From contig JAEWJI010000006.1 of NCBI GenBank assembly GCA_023386645.1, positions 1-33,577 on the forward strand: a stretch of DNA of 33,577 nucleotides, given 5' to 3'. The translations under genes were made by a program, and so were the position numbers. Below the pieces are notes generated by a model. The model was not told the DNA's origin. It was given only the letters and a program-made list of their open reading frames with translations, and did not search any database. The stretch is from Pseudomonadota bacterium. GTDB lineage: Bacteria; Pseudomonadota; Alphaproteobacteria; Caulobacterales; Caulobacteraceae. Positions 8,370 to 15,552 of this stretch are shown here, in pieces (within the stretch, counting starts at the first letter, position 1; each line of letters begins with the position of its first letter).

Positions 8370-8843
8370 GTGAGCAACCCGGCCCAGGTCATTCGCCCGC
8401 CCAACACCCTTCGCATGAAGGTCGGCGGCGGCTTCGGCGGCATCGACGCCAACGCCATCGCCAAGGCCGAGGAGGCGCTGAAAGCCATGTCGGCCCAGTT
8501 CGGCCAGTGGCTGGAGGACGAAATCACCAAGCTGGACGCCGCCCACGCGCAGGTGCGGGCCCAGGGCGTCAACGCCCAGACCACCGAGGCGCTCTATTTC
8601 CGCGCCCACGACCTCAAGGGTCTGGGGGCGACCTACCAGTATCCGCTGGTCACCCGCCTGGCCGGCTCGCTGTGCAAGCTGCTGGACGACCCCGCCCGCC
8701 GGCTGGCCGCCCCGGCCAAGCTGATCGACGCCCACGTCGACGCCATCAAGGCGGTGGTCCGCGACAAGATCCAGACCGACGACCACCCGACCGGCCGCGC
8801 CCTCGCCGAGACCCTGGAAGCCCAGGTCGCGGCCCTGCGGTAA
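8370..8843 (+). CDS. Hpt (histidine phosphotransfer) domain protein
   Basis: A 157-residue soluble protein dominated by one histidine-phosphotransfer four-helix bundle. The phospho-accepting site is His80 in RAHDLKGLGATYQYP, the canonical HxxKG pattern (Lys83, Gly84). No kinase, receiver or output domain is present, so it should act as a relay between a hybrid histidine kinase and a response regulator encoded elsewhere. The open frame extends upstream through nadK, but that part is a shadow of nadK. The GTG at 8370 has a ribosome site and gives the expected domain length. Its partner proteins cannot be read from the sequence. It lies between two DUF2336 genes. Confidence 0.88.
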   Translation: MSNPAQVIRPPNTLRMKVGGGFGGIDANAIAKAEEALKAMSAQFGQWLEDEITKLDAAHAQVRAQGVNAQTTEALYFRAHDLKGLGATYQYPLVTRLAGSLCKLLDDPARRLAAPAKLIDAHVDAIKAVVRDKIQTDDHPTGRALAETLEAQVAALR

Positions 8844-8859
8844 GATGACCGAGGCGTTC

Positions 8860-8882
8860 GGGTCGTCCTTAGGTTCCGACCC
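8860..8882. terminator. Possible bidirectional terminator hairpin
   Basis: A six-bp stem (GGGTCG/CGACCC) with an 11-base loop in the 58-base gap between the convergent Hpt and DUF2336 genes. No T-run follows on either side, so a weak intrinsic or a Rho-dependent end is as likely. Confidence 0.35.
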
Positions 8883-8901
8883 AAATCCCTGATCAGACGC
8901 G

Positions 8902-10044
8902 TCAGGCCGCCGAGGCCGTCGGGCCGCGAGCCTCCGCCGGCGGCCGATCCAGGCGCTCCATCAGATAGGCCAAGTCCTCGCGGGGAGCGTTGGGGCGCTG
9001 GGTCATGAAGCGTTCCAGCATGCGGTCGCGGAAGGCCTCGCTGGAGGTGTCGGCGCCCTCCGCCTGAAGCGCGCGCCAGGTGTCGACGCCGGCGCGGAAA
9101 GCCTGGAACAGGCGCGGCGGCAAGCCCGCCCGGTCGTAGATGGCCCGGAGACCCAGCGGCCCCGCGTCGTGGATCATCAGCCAAGCGCGCTGGTGCGCGG
9201 CGCCGGCCAGTTCGGCCAGACCATGTTCGAACAGGGCCATCTGTCCCCGGGCGAGGGCCCGTAGCAGCAGAGAGGCGTTCAGGGCCTTCCTGGCGTTCAG
9301 CTGGGCGACGAACTGGCTGAGGTCGGCGGCCGACGACGCCTGGTCGACCAGGTCCACCGTCGCCCGTTCCCGGGCGAAGCCGGCCAGACGGATCGCGGTC
9401 TCCGGCGCCACGGCGTGGCGGGTGAACAGGTGTTCGCGCACCGCGTCGGAGGCCAGGGCGATCAGGCGCTCGCTGACGCTCAGCGGGAGGACCTGGCGAT
9501 AGGCCAGGGCCGCGACAACCTCGGGCGAGCCGCCGAAGCGGTCGACCGACCGGTTCAGCGCGGTCTCCGAGATGTCGGCGTTGTCATTGGCCGCGAGCGT
9601 GCGGACCGCTTGTTCACATCCGTCGGACGCGAGGACTTCGGCGACGTCGCGGCCGACGCGAGGGCGGGCGGCGACGGCGGTCTGGCGGACAGCCGAGCCG
9701 GCCCGAACGATCTCGATCAGGTCCTCGTCGGTGAAGGCGGGCGAGAAACCGATGATGGGCAGGGCCACGCTGTCGACGTCCGCGGCCAACCGGCGGGCCA
9801 CGTCGCGGGGGATGAGGTCGGAGGACTTCAACGTCACCGCCATCGCCCGGCGGACCAGTTCGGCGGCGTCCTCGGCCAGGACTCGCAGGATCTTCTGGGC
9901 CGCGGCGCGGTCGTCCTCGCTCAGTTCCGTCCGCTCCATGCTGCGGCACAGCTTGTGCGCGGCGGCCGCCCGGTCGTCGTCATCGGTCGCCTTGATCAGG
10001 CGTCGAATGTCGACCTCGGTCAGACGGGCGCGAAAAGCGGTCAT
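8902..10044 (-). CDS. DUF2336 domain-containing protein (second copy)
   Basis: A 380-residue helical, cytoplasmic protein of the same DUF2336 family as the gene starting at 6381. Corresponding stretches are visible: RRAMAVTLKSSDLIPRDVA with ALPIIGFSPAFTDEDLIEIV here, against REIRAALSQSLAG with IARPVIARSPLLKDHDLLRI in the first copy. No enzyme motif, membrane helix or signal peptide is seen, and the molecular role of the family is not established. It converges on the Hpt gene, with 58 bases between the stops. A CtrA-like box lies 52 bases upstream of its start, close to the spacing seen for the first copy. Confidence 0.88.
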   Translation of the reverse strand: MTAFRARLTEVDIRRLIKATDDDDRAAAAHKLCRSMERTELSEDDRAAAQKILRVLAEDAAELVRRAMAVTLKSSDLIPRDVARRLAADVDSVALPIIGFSPAFTDEDLIEIVRAGSAVRQTAVAARPRVGRDVAEVLASDGCEQAVRTLAANDNADISETALNRSVDRFGGSPEVVAALAYRQVLPLSVSERLIALASDAVREHLFTRHAVAPETAIRLAGFARERATVDLVDQASSAADLSQFVAQLNARKALNASLLLRALARGQMALFEHGLAELAGAAHQRAWLMIHDAGPLGLRAIYDRAGLPPRLFQAFRAGVDTWRALQAEGADTSSEAFRDRMLERFMTQRPNAPREDLAYLMERLDRPPAEARGPTASAA

Positions 10045-10096
10045 GGGCGAATGTCTCGGCTGAATCGCGGATCAGCGGAAGGTGCGCCCGTCGTGC

Positions 10097-10112
10097 TTAA
10101 CGGCGGTTTACC
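10097..10112. promoter_or_regulatory. Candidate CtrA-binding site upstream of the second DUF2336 gene
   Basis: Read on the plus strand, TTAA, seven bases, then TTACC: eight of nine positions match TTAA-N7-TTAAC. It lies in the 77-base gap between the transglycosylase stop (10122) and the DUF2336 start (10044), 52 bases from that start. The reverse-strand reading matches less well. Confidence 0.38.
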
Positions 10113-10121
10113 ATGCGGCGC

Positions 10122-10913
10122 TCAGCCCGCGTTCGCCTCAGGGCCGAAAACGCCGTAGCCCTTGGAGCCGTCCTTGGTCTCGAGCAGCAGGGCGAGCAGG
10201 CTCTGGTCTTGCTTCAGCCGGTCCAGGCGGGCGGCCAGGGCCATCTCGCGCTCGTCGAGCGCCACCGCGGGCGGACCCTCGACGGCGGGCAGACCGCCCC
10301 CGGCGCTGCGGGACAGGTTCGCACGGACTTCCGCCACCGTGGCCGGCCGCCCCTCTTTGTAGAAGATCGACCGGTTGGCGCTGGCGGCCTCGGGAAACAG
10401 AGCCGCCGCGCTGATCCCCGGACGGGCGGCGGCGGCCTCCATCAGGGTGGCCGCGCCGGCGGGGCCCAGGAAGTGGGCGGCGTAGAGATCGCCCGCGGTC
10501 GGCTCCTGTCCCGTCCGGCCACGCAGGTAGGCGGCGTTCGAGGCAGTGAGTTCGGCGGCCATGGCCGAGGCCGCCTGAGGATCGAAGCGGAGGTCCAGCA
10601 CCATGTTGCGCGAAGAGCCCGCGACCCGGTAGCGGCCGTCGGCGCCACGATGGATCAGGTCCGCGTACTGGCCGTACCCGTGGCGGGCTCCGGCCTGTTT
10701 CACGGTGGCCAGCCAGGTCTGCTCGATGAACTGGAACAGGCCCGCCGCCGAGGAGGTCCGCGCTCGCGCATTCGGGTTGAAAGCGCTTTCGCGCCGCGCG
10801 GTCTTCATCAGGAAATCGAAGTCGACGCCGGTCGCCTGGGCGGCGCGACGGATCGCGGCCTCAACGCCCCCAGAACCTGGGCCTCCCGAGCCTCGAATCG
10901 CTCCGACGGTCAT
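10122..10913 (-). CDS. Lytic transglycosylase-like protein (SLT domain), no signal peptide
   Basis: A 263-residue protein whose N-terminal half is a lysozyme-like SLT domain. The sequence LMKTARRESAFNPNARA at about 35-51 carries the catalytic Glu, and SSAAGLFQFIEQTWLATV at about 54-71 is the usual second SLT motif. Such enzymes cleave peptidoglycan glycan strands to give 1,6-anhydro ends. No signal peptide or lipobox is visible from any reasonable start, although the substrate is periplasmic. Export through a flagellar, pilus or other secretion system, or a structural rather than catalytic role, are possible. The C-terminal part is Ala-rich with a charged helix (DEREMALAARLDRLKQDQ). A CtrA-like site lies 23 bases upstream of the ATG. 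Confidence 0.88.
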   Translation of the reverse strand: MTVGAIRGSGGPGSGGVEAAIRRAAQATGVDFDFLMKTARRESAFNPNARARTSSAAGLFQFIEQTWLATVKQAGARHGYGQYADLIHRGADGRYRVAGSSRNMVLDLRFDPQAASAMAAELTASNAAYLRGRTGQEPTAGDLYAAHFLGPAGAATLMEAAAARPGISAAALFPEAASANRSIFYKEGRPATVAEVRANLSRSAGGGLPAVEGPPAVALDEREMALAARLDRLKQDQSLLALLLETKDGSKGYGVFGPEANAG

Positions 10914-10936
10914 GCACGAAGCGTCGCGCTGCGAGA

Positions 10937-10952
10937 GTTAACGAGACCCTAA
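10937..10952 (-). promoter_or_regulatory. Candidate CtrA-binding site upstream of the transglycosylase gene
   Basis: On the minus strand TTAG, seven bases, then TTAAC: eight of nine positions match the consensus, including a perfect right half. It ends 23 bases before the ATG at 10913. It is the third such site in 4.7 kb. Confidence 0.42.
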
Positions 10953-11051
10953 GATCGTTCACAATCACTAACAGCCAAGGCTGCGCTGCCGCCGTAAAGT
11001 TGCCGTAAGGGAAGCGCCACCTCCTCGGGCGGGAAAATCCGCGTTCCGAAT

Positions 11052-11057
11052 GGGAGG
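11052..11057 (+). promoter_or_regulatory. Ribosome-binding site fixing the TonB-protein start
   Basis: GGGAGG seven bases before the ATG at 11065. The ATG at 11050 overlaps this site and so is unlikely to be used. Confidence 0.6.
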
Positions 11058-11064
11058 ACTTCCA

Positions 11065-11805
11065 ATGATGATGCAGGCCGCCGCCGGGCCGGGCGCGATC
11101 GTCCCGATCGATCTCGGCGATCGACGCCGCCCCATGTCGCGCTGGGCATGGCTGGCCATCGGGGCCTCCGTGCTGGCTCACGTCGGGATCGGTGTGGCCC
11201 TCTATCACCAGCGGTTCGAGGTCGCGCAGCCCGAGCCCCTGCCGGAGGGCCCGGTGATCCATGTCGAGACCTATCGCCGTCCGCCTCCGCCGACCCCCAC
11301 GGTCGTCAGCGAAACCCCGCCCGCGCCGAACGCCCCGATCCACCAGACCCCGCTGCCGACCCAGCCGGTCGAGACCCTGGCCGCCGTGCCGATCGATGGG
11401 CCCGTGGCGCTCGACGCGACCGTCGTGACCCTGACCCGGCCGGTGGAGGAGCCGACGGTAGGACTTGTCACGAACGAGCCGGTCGTCACGCCTCCCGGTC
11501 CGCCCGTGATCGTCAATCCACGCTGGATATCCAAGCCTACCGGAGATCAGTTGATGCGGGCCTATCCGACGCGGGCGCTGGAGCGGGGCATCACCGGTTC
11601 GGCCACCCTGTCCTGCCGGGTGCGGGTGAACGGTTCGATCAGCGACTGCTCGGTCGTGTCCGAGACGCCTGGAGGCCAGGGCTTCGGCCGGGCGGCGGTG
11701 CAGCTGTCGCGCTACTTCGCCATCAGCCCGCGCACCGAAGACGGTCGCGTGGTCGACGGAGCGCGGGTCAACGTCGGGGTCCGCTTCACCCTGCCGGAGC
11801 AGTAA
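11065..11805 (+). CDS. TonB-family energy transducer
   Basis: A 246-residue protein with the TonB layout: a short cytoplasmic N-terminus, one membrane anchor (about 27-47, WAWLAIGASVLAHVGIGVAL), a long Pro-rich periplasmic spacer (about 56-140) and a C-terminal TonB domain (RAYPTRALERGITGSATLSC, then VRFTLPEQ at the end). It should pass proton-motive energy from an ExbB/ExbD motor to outer-membrane TonB-dependent receptors. No exbB, exbD or receptor gene is adjacent, so partners must be elsewhere. Caulobacterales carry many TonB-dependent receptors and often several TonB paralogues. The last 20 bases overlap the 3' end of the convergent FAD-oxidoreductase gene. Confidence 0.9.
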   Translation: MMMQAAAGPGAIVPIDLGDRRRPMSRWAWLAIGASVLAHVGIGVALYHQRFEVAQPEPLPEGPVIHVETYRRPPPPTPTVVSETPPAPNAPIHQTPLPTQPVETLAAVPIDGPVALDATVVTLTRPVEEPTVGLVTNEPVVTPPGPPVIVNPRWISKPTGDQLMRAYPTRALERGITGSATLSCRVRVNGSISDCSVVSETPGGQGFGRAAVQLSRYFAISPRTEDGRVVDGARVNVGVRFTLPEQ

Positions 11806-12817
11806 GAAAGCGAAGCGGATCGAGGGCGTCGGCGTAGGCTCCGCGCGGACGTTCCTCGACCGCATCGGCAACCGTATGAGCCACGAGCGGAGCCAGCAGC
11901 CAGCCGTTGCGGCGGGGAGCCAGGGCGGCGAACAGGCCGTCGGTCCCCATGGCGCCCGCCATGGGCAGGCCGTCTGGCGTCGCCCCCCGCACGCCGACCC
12001 GCCATTCGACCGGCTCTCGCAGTCGGCGCCCCAACAGAACCTCGGCCGCATGAACCAGGGCCGCGCAGGTCGCGGGATCGGGCTCCAGGTCGCGGCGTCC
12101 GGCCTCCATGGTTGCGCCGATCAGGGTTCCGCCCTCGGAAGGCGCGAGGTAGGCGCCCTGTCCTCGCACGACCCGATCGACAAGGGGCTCGGCGATCCAG
12201 CCGATCTGGCCGCGGATCGGTTCGATCGCTTCGATCAACCGGGCGGCGGGGAGCGGCGGACCAGCGATTGCGGGGGCCGCCCCGGAGGCCAGGATCACCT
12301 GCCGGGCTCGCAATTCGCCGCCGCCCAGGAGGAGGATCCAGCCCCCCTGTTCAACATGTGCTGAGACGGCGCGGCCCGCCCGGAGCGTGACCCTCTCGGA
12401 CAGCCGGGCCATTGCGGGCGCGACGTCGATACGCCGGTCGGCGGTGGAGACCTCGTCCCCCTCGAGCCTTGACGGAAAGCCCAGGTGTCGCAGGCGCTGG
12501 TCGAAGAGCGAAGCGTTCGGGCCGCGCCAGACGGCGGGACGAGCGTCGAGGCGCAGGCCGTGCCGCTCGGCGAAATCGGGCCACAGGGCGGCGGCGTCGC
12601 GCAGCAGACGGGCTCGCTCGGGCGTCGCACCGTCGAGCACGCTCTCGAAACCCGGACCGATCATGCCGGCGGCGACGGACGAGGCGTTGGGGCCGCCGGG
12701 ATCGACCACCGTCACCCGATGGCCGCGCAGGGTCAGCTCGGCGGCCGTCGCCAGGCCCAGGACGCCGGCGCCGACGACGACGATCTCTGAATCCACGAGT
12801 TGGGAGGGAGCGGACAC
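11786..12817 (-). CDS. FAD-dependent oxidoreductase of the DAO family (ThiO-like)
   Basis: A 343-residue flavoprotein of the D-amino-acid oxidase/glycine oxidase group. The Rossmann FAD-binding motif VVGAGVLGLATAAEL with Gly16-x-Gly18-xx-Gly21 is at the N-terminus and is followed by VTVVDPGG. The C-terminal signature region is RVGVRGATPDGLPMAG followed by RNGWLLAPLVAH, typical of the family. The likely reaction is oxidative deamination or dehydrogenation of an amino acid or secondary amine; the substrate is unknown. A ThiO role in thiamine synthesis is possible, but no thi genes are present. It lies on the same strand as pckG, 39 bases downstream of the pckG stop, so it may be read from the pckG transcript. 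Confidence 0.9.
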   Translation of the reverse strand: MSAPSQLVDSEIVVVGAGVLGLATAAELTLRGHRVTVVDPGGPNASSVAAGMIGPGFESVLDGATPERARLLRDAAALWPDFAERHGLRLDARPAVWRGPNASLFDQRLRHLGFPSRLEGDEVSTADRRIDVAPAMARLSERVTLRAGRAVSAHVEQGGWILLLGGGELRARQVILASGAAPAIAGPPLPAARLIEAIEPIRGQIGWIAEPLVDRVVRGQGAYLAPSEGGTLIGATMEAGRRDLEPDPATCAALVHAAEVLLGRRLREPVEWRVGVRGATPDGLPMAGAMGTDGLFAALAPRRNGWLLAPLVAHTVADAVEERPRGAYADALDPLRFLTAPAG

Positions 12818-12856
12818 GGGCGCCTCATCCCCCTCCCCTCGTCGGATGGCAAGCGG

Positions 12857-14704
12857 CTATTCGGCCGCGATGACCTCTGGCCGTTCCGCCTCCAGCCGCT
12901 CGACCAGGGCGGCGTGCTGAGCCCACAGGGCCTGGGGCAGCCGGTCGCCGAAGGTGCGGTAGAAGTCGGGGATCAGGGAAGCCTCCTCCGCCCAGACCTC
13001 GGCGTCGACCTCCAGCAGGGTCGATAGGGCGGCGGCGTCCAGGTCGAGCCCCGAAAGATCCAGGGCCTGCGGGGTCGGGACGCGGCCAATGGCCGTGTCG
13101 ACCGCCTCGGCCTCGCCGTCCAGCCGCTCGGCGATCCACTTCAGGACGCGGGCGTTGTCGCCGAAGCCCGGCCAGACGAAGCGACCGTCCTGGTCCTTGC
13201 GGAACCAGTTCACGAAGAACATGCGCGGCAGCTTCGCGGCGTCGCGGCCTTCGCCCATCTTCAGCCAATGGGCGAAATAGTCGCCCATGTTGTAGCCGCA
13301 GAAGGGCAGCATGGCGAAGGGGTCGCGGCGCAGGGCGCCGATGGCGTTCTCGGCCGCGGCGGTGCCTTCGGAGGCCACGGTGGAGCCCATGAACACCCCA
13401 TGCTCCCAGTCGAAGGCCTCGGTCACCAGCGGCACGGCCGAGGCGCGGCGGCCGCCGAACAGGATGGCGTCGATCGGCACGCCCCTGGGGTCCTCCCACT
13501 CCGGCGCGATGGTCGGGCATTGATGGGCGGGGGCGGCGAAGCGGGCGTTGGGGTGAGCGGCGGGCTCGCCCGAGGCCGGATCGTGCGGATGGCCTTTCCA
13601 GTTGGTGAGGCCTTCCGGCGCCTCCTTGGACAATCCCTCCCACCAGACGTCGCCGTCGGCCGTGAGGGCCGTGTTGGTGAAGACGGTGTTCGAGGCCAGG
13701 GTCTCGAGCGCGTTGTGGTTGGTGTTGCGGCTGGTGCCGGGAGCGACGCCGAAGAAGCCGGCCTCAGGGTTCACGGCGTACAGGCGGCCGTCGTCGCCGA
13801 AGCGCATCCAGGCGATGTCGTCGCCGATGGTCTCCGCCTTCCAGCCGGTGAGGCTCGGCTGGAGCATGGCGAGGTTGGTCTTGCCGCAGGCCGAGGGGAA
13901 GGCGGCGGCGACGTATTTGCTCCGCCCCTTCGGGTCCGTCAGCTTGAGGATCAACATGTGCTCGGCCAGCCAGCCCTCATCGCGGGCCATGACTGAAGCG
14001 ATGCGGAGCGCGTAGCACTTCTTGCCCAGCAAGGCGTTGCCGCCATAGCCCGAGCCGTAGGACCAGATCTCGCGGGTCTCGGGGAAGTGAACGATCCACT
14101 TCTCATCGTTGCAGGGCCAGGGGGTGTCGGCCTGACCCTCAGTCAGGGGGCAGCCCAGGGTGTGGACCGCCGGAACGTAGTCGCCGTCCTCGCCCAGCTG
14201 CTCCAGGGCGGGCTGGCCCATGCGCGTCATGATGCCCATAGAGACCGCGACATAGCCGCTGTCGGTGATCTCGACGCCAAGCGCGCTGATCTTCGAGCCC
14301 AGCGGACCCATGCAGAAGGGCACGACGTACATGGTCCGGCCGGCCATGCAGCCGTCGAACAGGCCGTTCAGGCGGGCGCGCATCTCGACCGGATCGGCCC
14401 AGTTGTTGGTCGGCCCGGCGTCGACCTCATTGGCCGAGCAGATGAAGGTGCGGCTCTCGACGCGGGCGACGTCGCGCGGGTCGGAGGCGGCGTAGAAGCT
14501 GCCCGGCCGCTTGACCGGATCCAGCGCCTTCAGGGTGCCCCGGGCGACCAGGTCGGCGGTGATGGCGGCCTTCTCGCCTTCCGATCCGTCGCACCAGTGG
14601 ACGCGGGCGGGCCTGGTCAGGGCGGCGATCTGCTCGACCCAGGCGATCAGACCGGCGTGGCGGGTCGGGGCCGGGTGAAGACCCGGGATGGAAGCGGTGG
14701 TCAC
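12857..14704 (-). CDS. pckG: Phosphoenolpyruvate carboxykinase (GTP)
   Basis: Converts oxaloacetate and GTP to phosphoenolpyruvate, CO2 and GDP, the entry step of gluconeogenesis. The 615-residue length is that of the GTP-dependent class; the ATP class is shorter and unrelated in detail. The kinase-1a P-loop AFPSACGKTN is at 268-277 with the class-specific reactive Cys273. Other conserved blocks are FPETREIWSYGSGYGGNALLG-like sequence around 207-227 and GFFGVAPGTS. Initiation is at GTG (14704), with AGGAG about seven bases upstream. A small inverted repeat lies 60-75 bases upstream. The DAO-type oxidoreductase follows on the same strand. Confidence 0.97.
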   Translation of the reverse strand: MTTASIPGLHPAPTRHAGLIAWVEQIAALTRPARVHWCDGSEGEKAAITADLVARGTLKALDPVKRPGSFYAASDPRDVARVESRTFICSANEVDAGPTNNWADPVEMRARLNGLFDGCMAGRTMYVVPFCMGPLGSKISALGVEITDSGYVAVSMGIMTRMGQPALEQLGEDGDYVPAVHTLGCPLTEGQADTPWPCNDEKWIVHFPETREIWSYGSGYGGNALLGKKCYALRIASVMARDEGWLAEHMLILKLTDPKGRSKYVAAAFPSACGKTNLAMLQPSLTGWKAETIGDDIAWMRFGDDGRLYAVNPEAGFFGVAPGTSRNTNHNALETLASNTVFTNTALTADGDVWWEGLSKEAPEGLTNWKGHPHDPASGEPAAHPNARFAAPAHQCPTIAPEWEDPRGVPIDAILFGGRRASAVPLVTEAFDWEHGVFMGSTVASEGTAAAENAIGALRRDPFAMLPFCGYNMGDYFAHWLKMGEGRDAAKLPRMFFVNWFRKDQDGRFVWPGFGDNARVLKWIAERLDGEAEAVDTAIGRVPTPQALDLSGLDLDAAALSTLLEVDAEVWAEEASLIPDFYRTFGDRLPQALWAQHAALVERLEAERPEVIAAE

Positions 14705-14762
14705 TGGTCGTCTCCTGAACGCTTTTCAGGCCGGGCGATCTCACGCCGCCTCGGCCGCTACG

Positions 14763-14778
14763 CTGCGCGATCACGCAG
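14763..14778. promoter_or_regulatory. Inverted repeat in the pckG / DUF938 divergent region
   Basis: CTGCG, six bases, CGCAG: a five-bp symmetrical operator-like sequence in the 209-base gap between the divergent pckG and methyltransferase genes. It is 59 bases upstream of the pckG start. No known regulator motif is claimed. A chance palindrome is possible. Confidence 0.3.
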
Positions 14779-14913
14779 TGTTACAACCAGGAGAGAGCAT
14801 CGCGGGCGCCCCGGCGTCAACCGGCGCAATAATCGACCCCGGAACGGTGACAGCGTGTCCGACCCGTGCATTTCGCATCGCCAAGTCGGCGGCTGGGAGA
14901 TATCGACTCCCCC

Positions 14914-15549
14914 GTGATCGAAACAGCTTCCTCCTCCTCTCCGCCGCCCGGCGCCCTGTTCTCTCAGGCTGCGGAGCGGAACGCCGAGCCGATTCTGGCG
15001 GTGCTGCGAAGCGCGCTGCCGAACCGGGGCCGGGTGCTGGAGATCGCCGCCGGGTCGGGACAGCATTCCGTGCGGCTCGCAGGCACCCTGCCCCATCTGG
15101 ACTGGACGCCCAGCGATCCGGACGCCGAGGCGCGCGCGAGCATCACGGCGTGGTCGGCGCAGGCCGGTCTGACGAACCTGCGCCCGCCGCTGGCCCTGGA
15201 CGTGCTGGACGAGGCCGGCTGGCCGGAGGGCCCGTTCGAGGCCGTGGTCTGCATCAACATGATCCACATCAGCCCATGGGCGGCGACCGAAGCGCTGATG
15301 CGGCTGGCAGGGAGCCGGCTGGTGCGGCCGGGCGGCGTGCTGGCGCTGTATGGCCCCTATCTGGAGCCGGAGGTGGAGACCGCGACGTCCAACCTCGCCT
15401 TCGACGCCAGCCTGAAGGCGCGGAACCCGGTTTGGGGCCTGCGCCGACGCGAGGTGGTCGTGGCGGAGGCCGAGAAGCGGGGGCTGGACTTCGCGGAGCG
15501 GCACGCGATGCCGGCGAACAACATCATGCTGCTGTTCCGGACGGTCTGA
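14914..15549 (+). CDS. DUF938 family protein, predicted SAM-dependent methyltransferase
   Basis: A 211-residue protein of the DUF938 family, which has a class I methyltransferase fold. The N-terminal signature FSQAAERNAEPILAVL is characteristic. The SAM-binding Gly-rich motif I is VLEIAAGSGQHSVRLA, and the later strand VVCINMIHISPW fits motif IV. The substrate is unknown. I place the start at GTG 14914; a GTG at 14866 in the same frame would add 16 residues without family similarity. GGGAGA lies 13 bases upstream of the chosen start, rather far. Only three bases separate its stop from the next gene, so the two probably form an operon. Confidence 0.87.
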   Translation: MIETASSSSPPPGALFSQAAERNAEPILAVLRSALPNRGRVLEIAAGSGQHSVRLAGTLPHLDWTPSDPDAEARASITAWSAQAGLTNLRPPLALDVLDEAGWPEGPFEAVVCINMIHISPWAATEALMRLAGSRLVRPGGVLALYGPYLEPEVETATSNLAFDASLKARNPVWGLRRREVVVAEAEKRGLDFAERHAMPANNIMLLFRTV

Positions 15550-15552
15550 GCC

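Noticed and set aside
10861..12051. Minus-strand frame across the transglycosylase promoter and the TonB gene
   Set aside because: It is antisense to the TonB protein and out of frame with the FAD oxidoreductase, with Arg/Gly-rich composition only.
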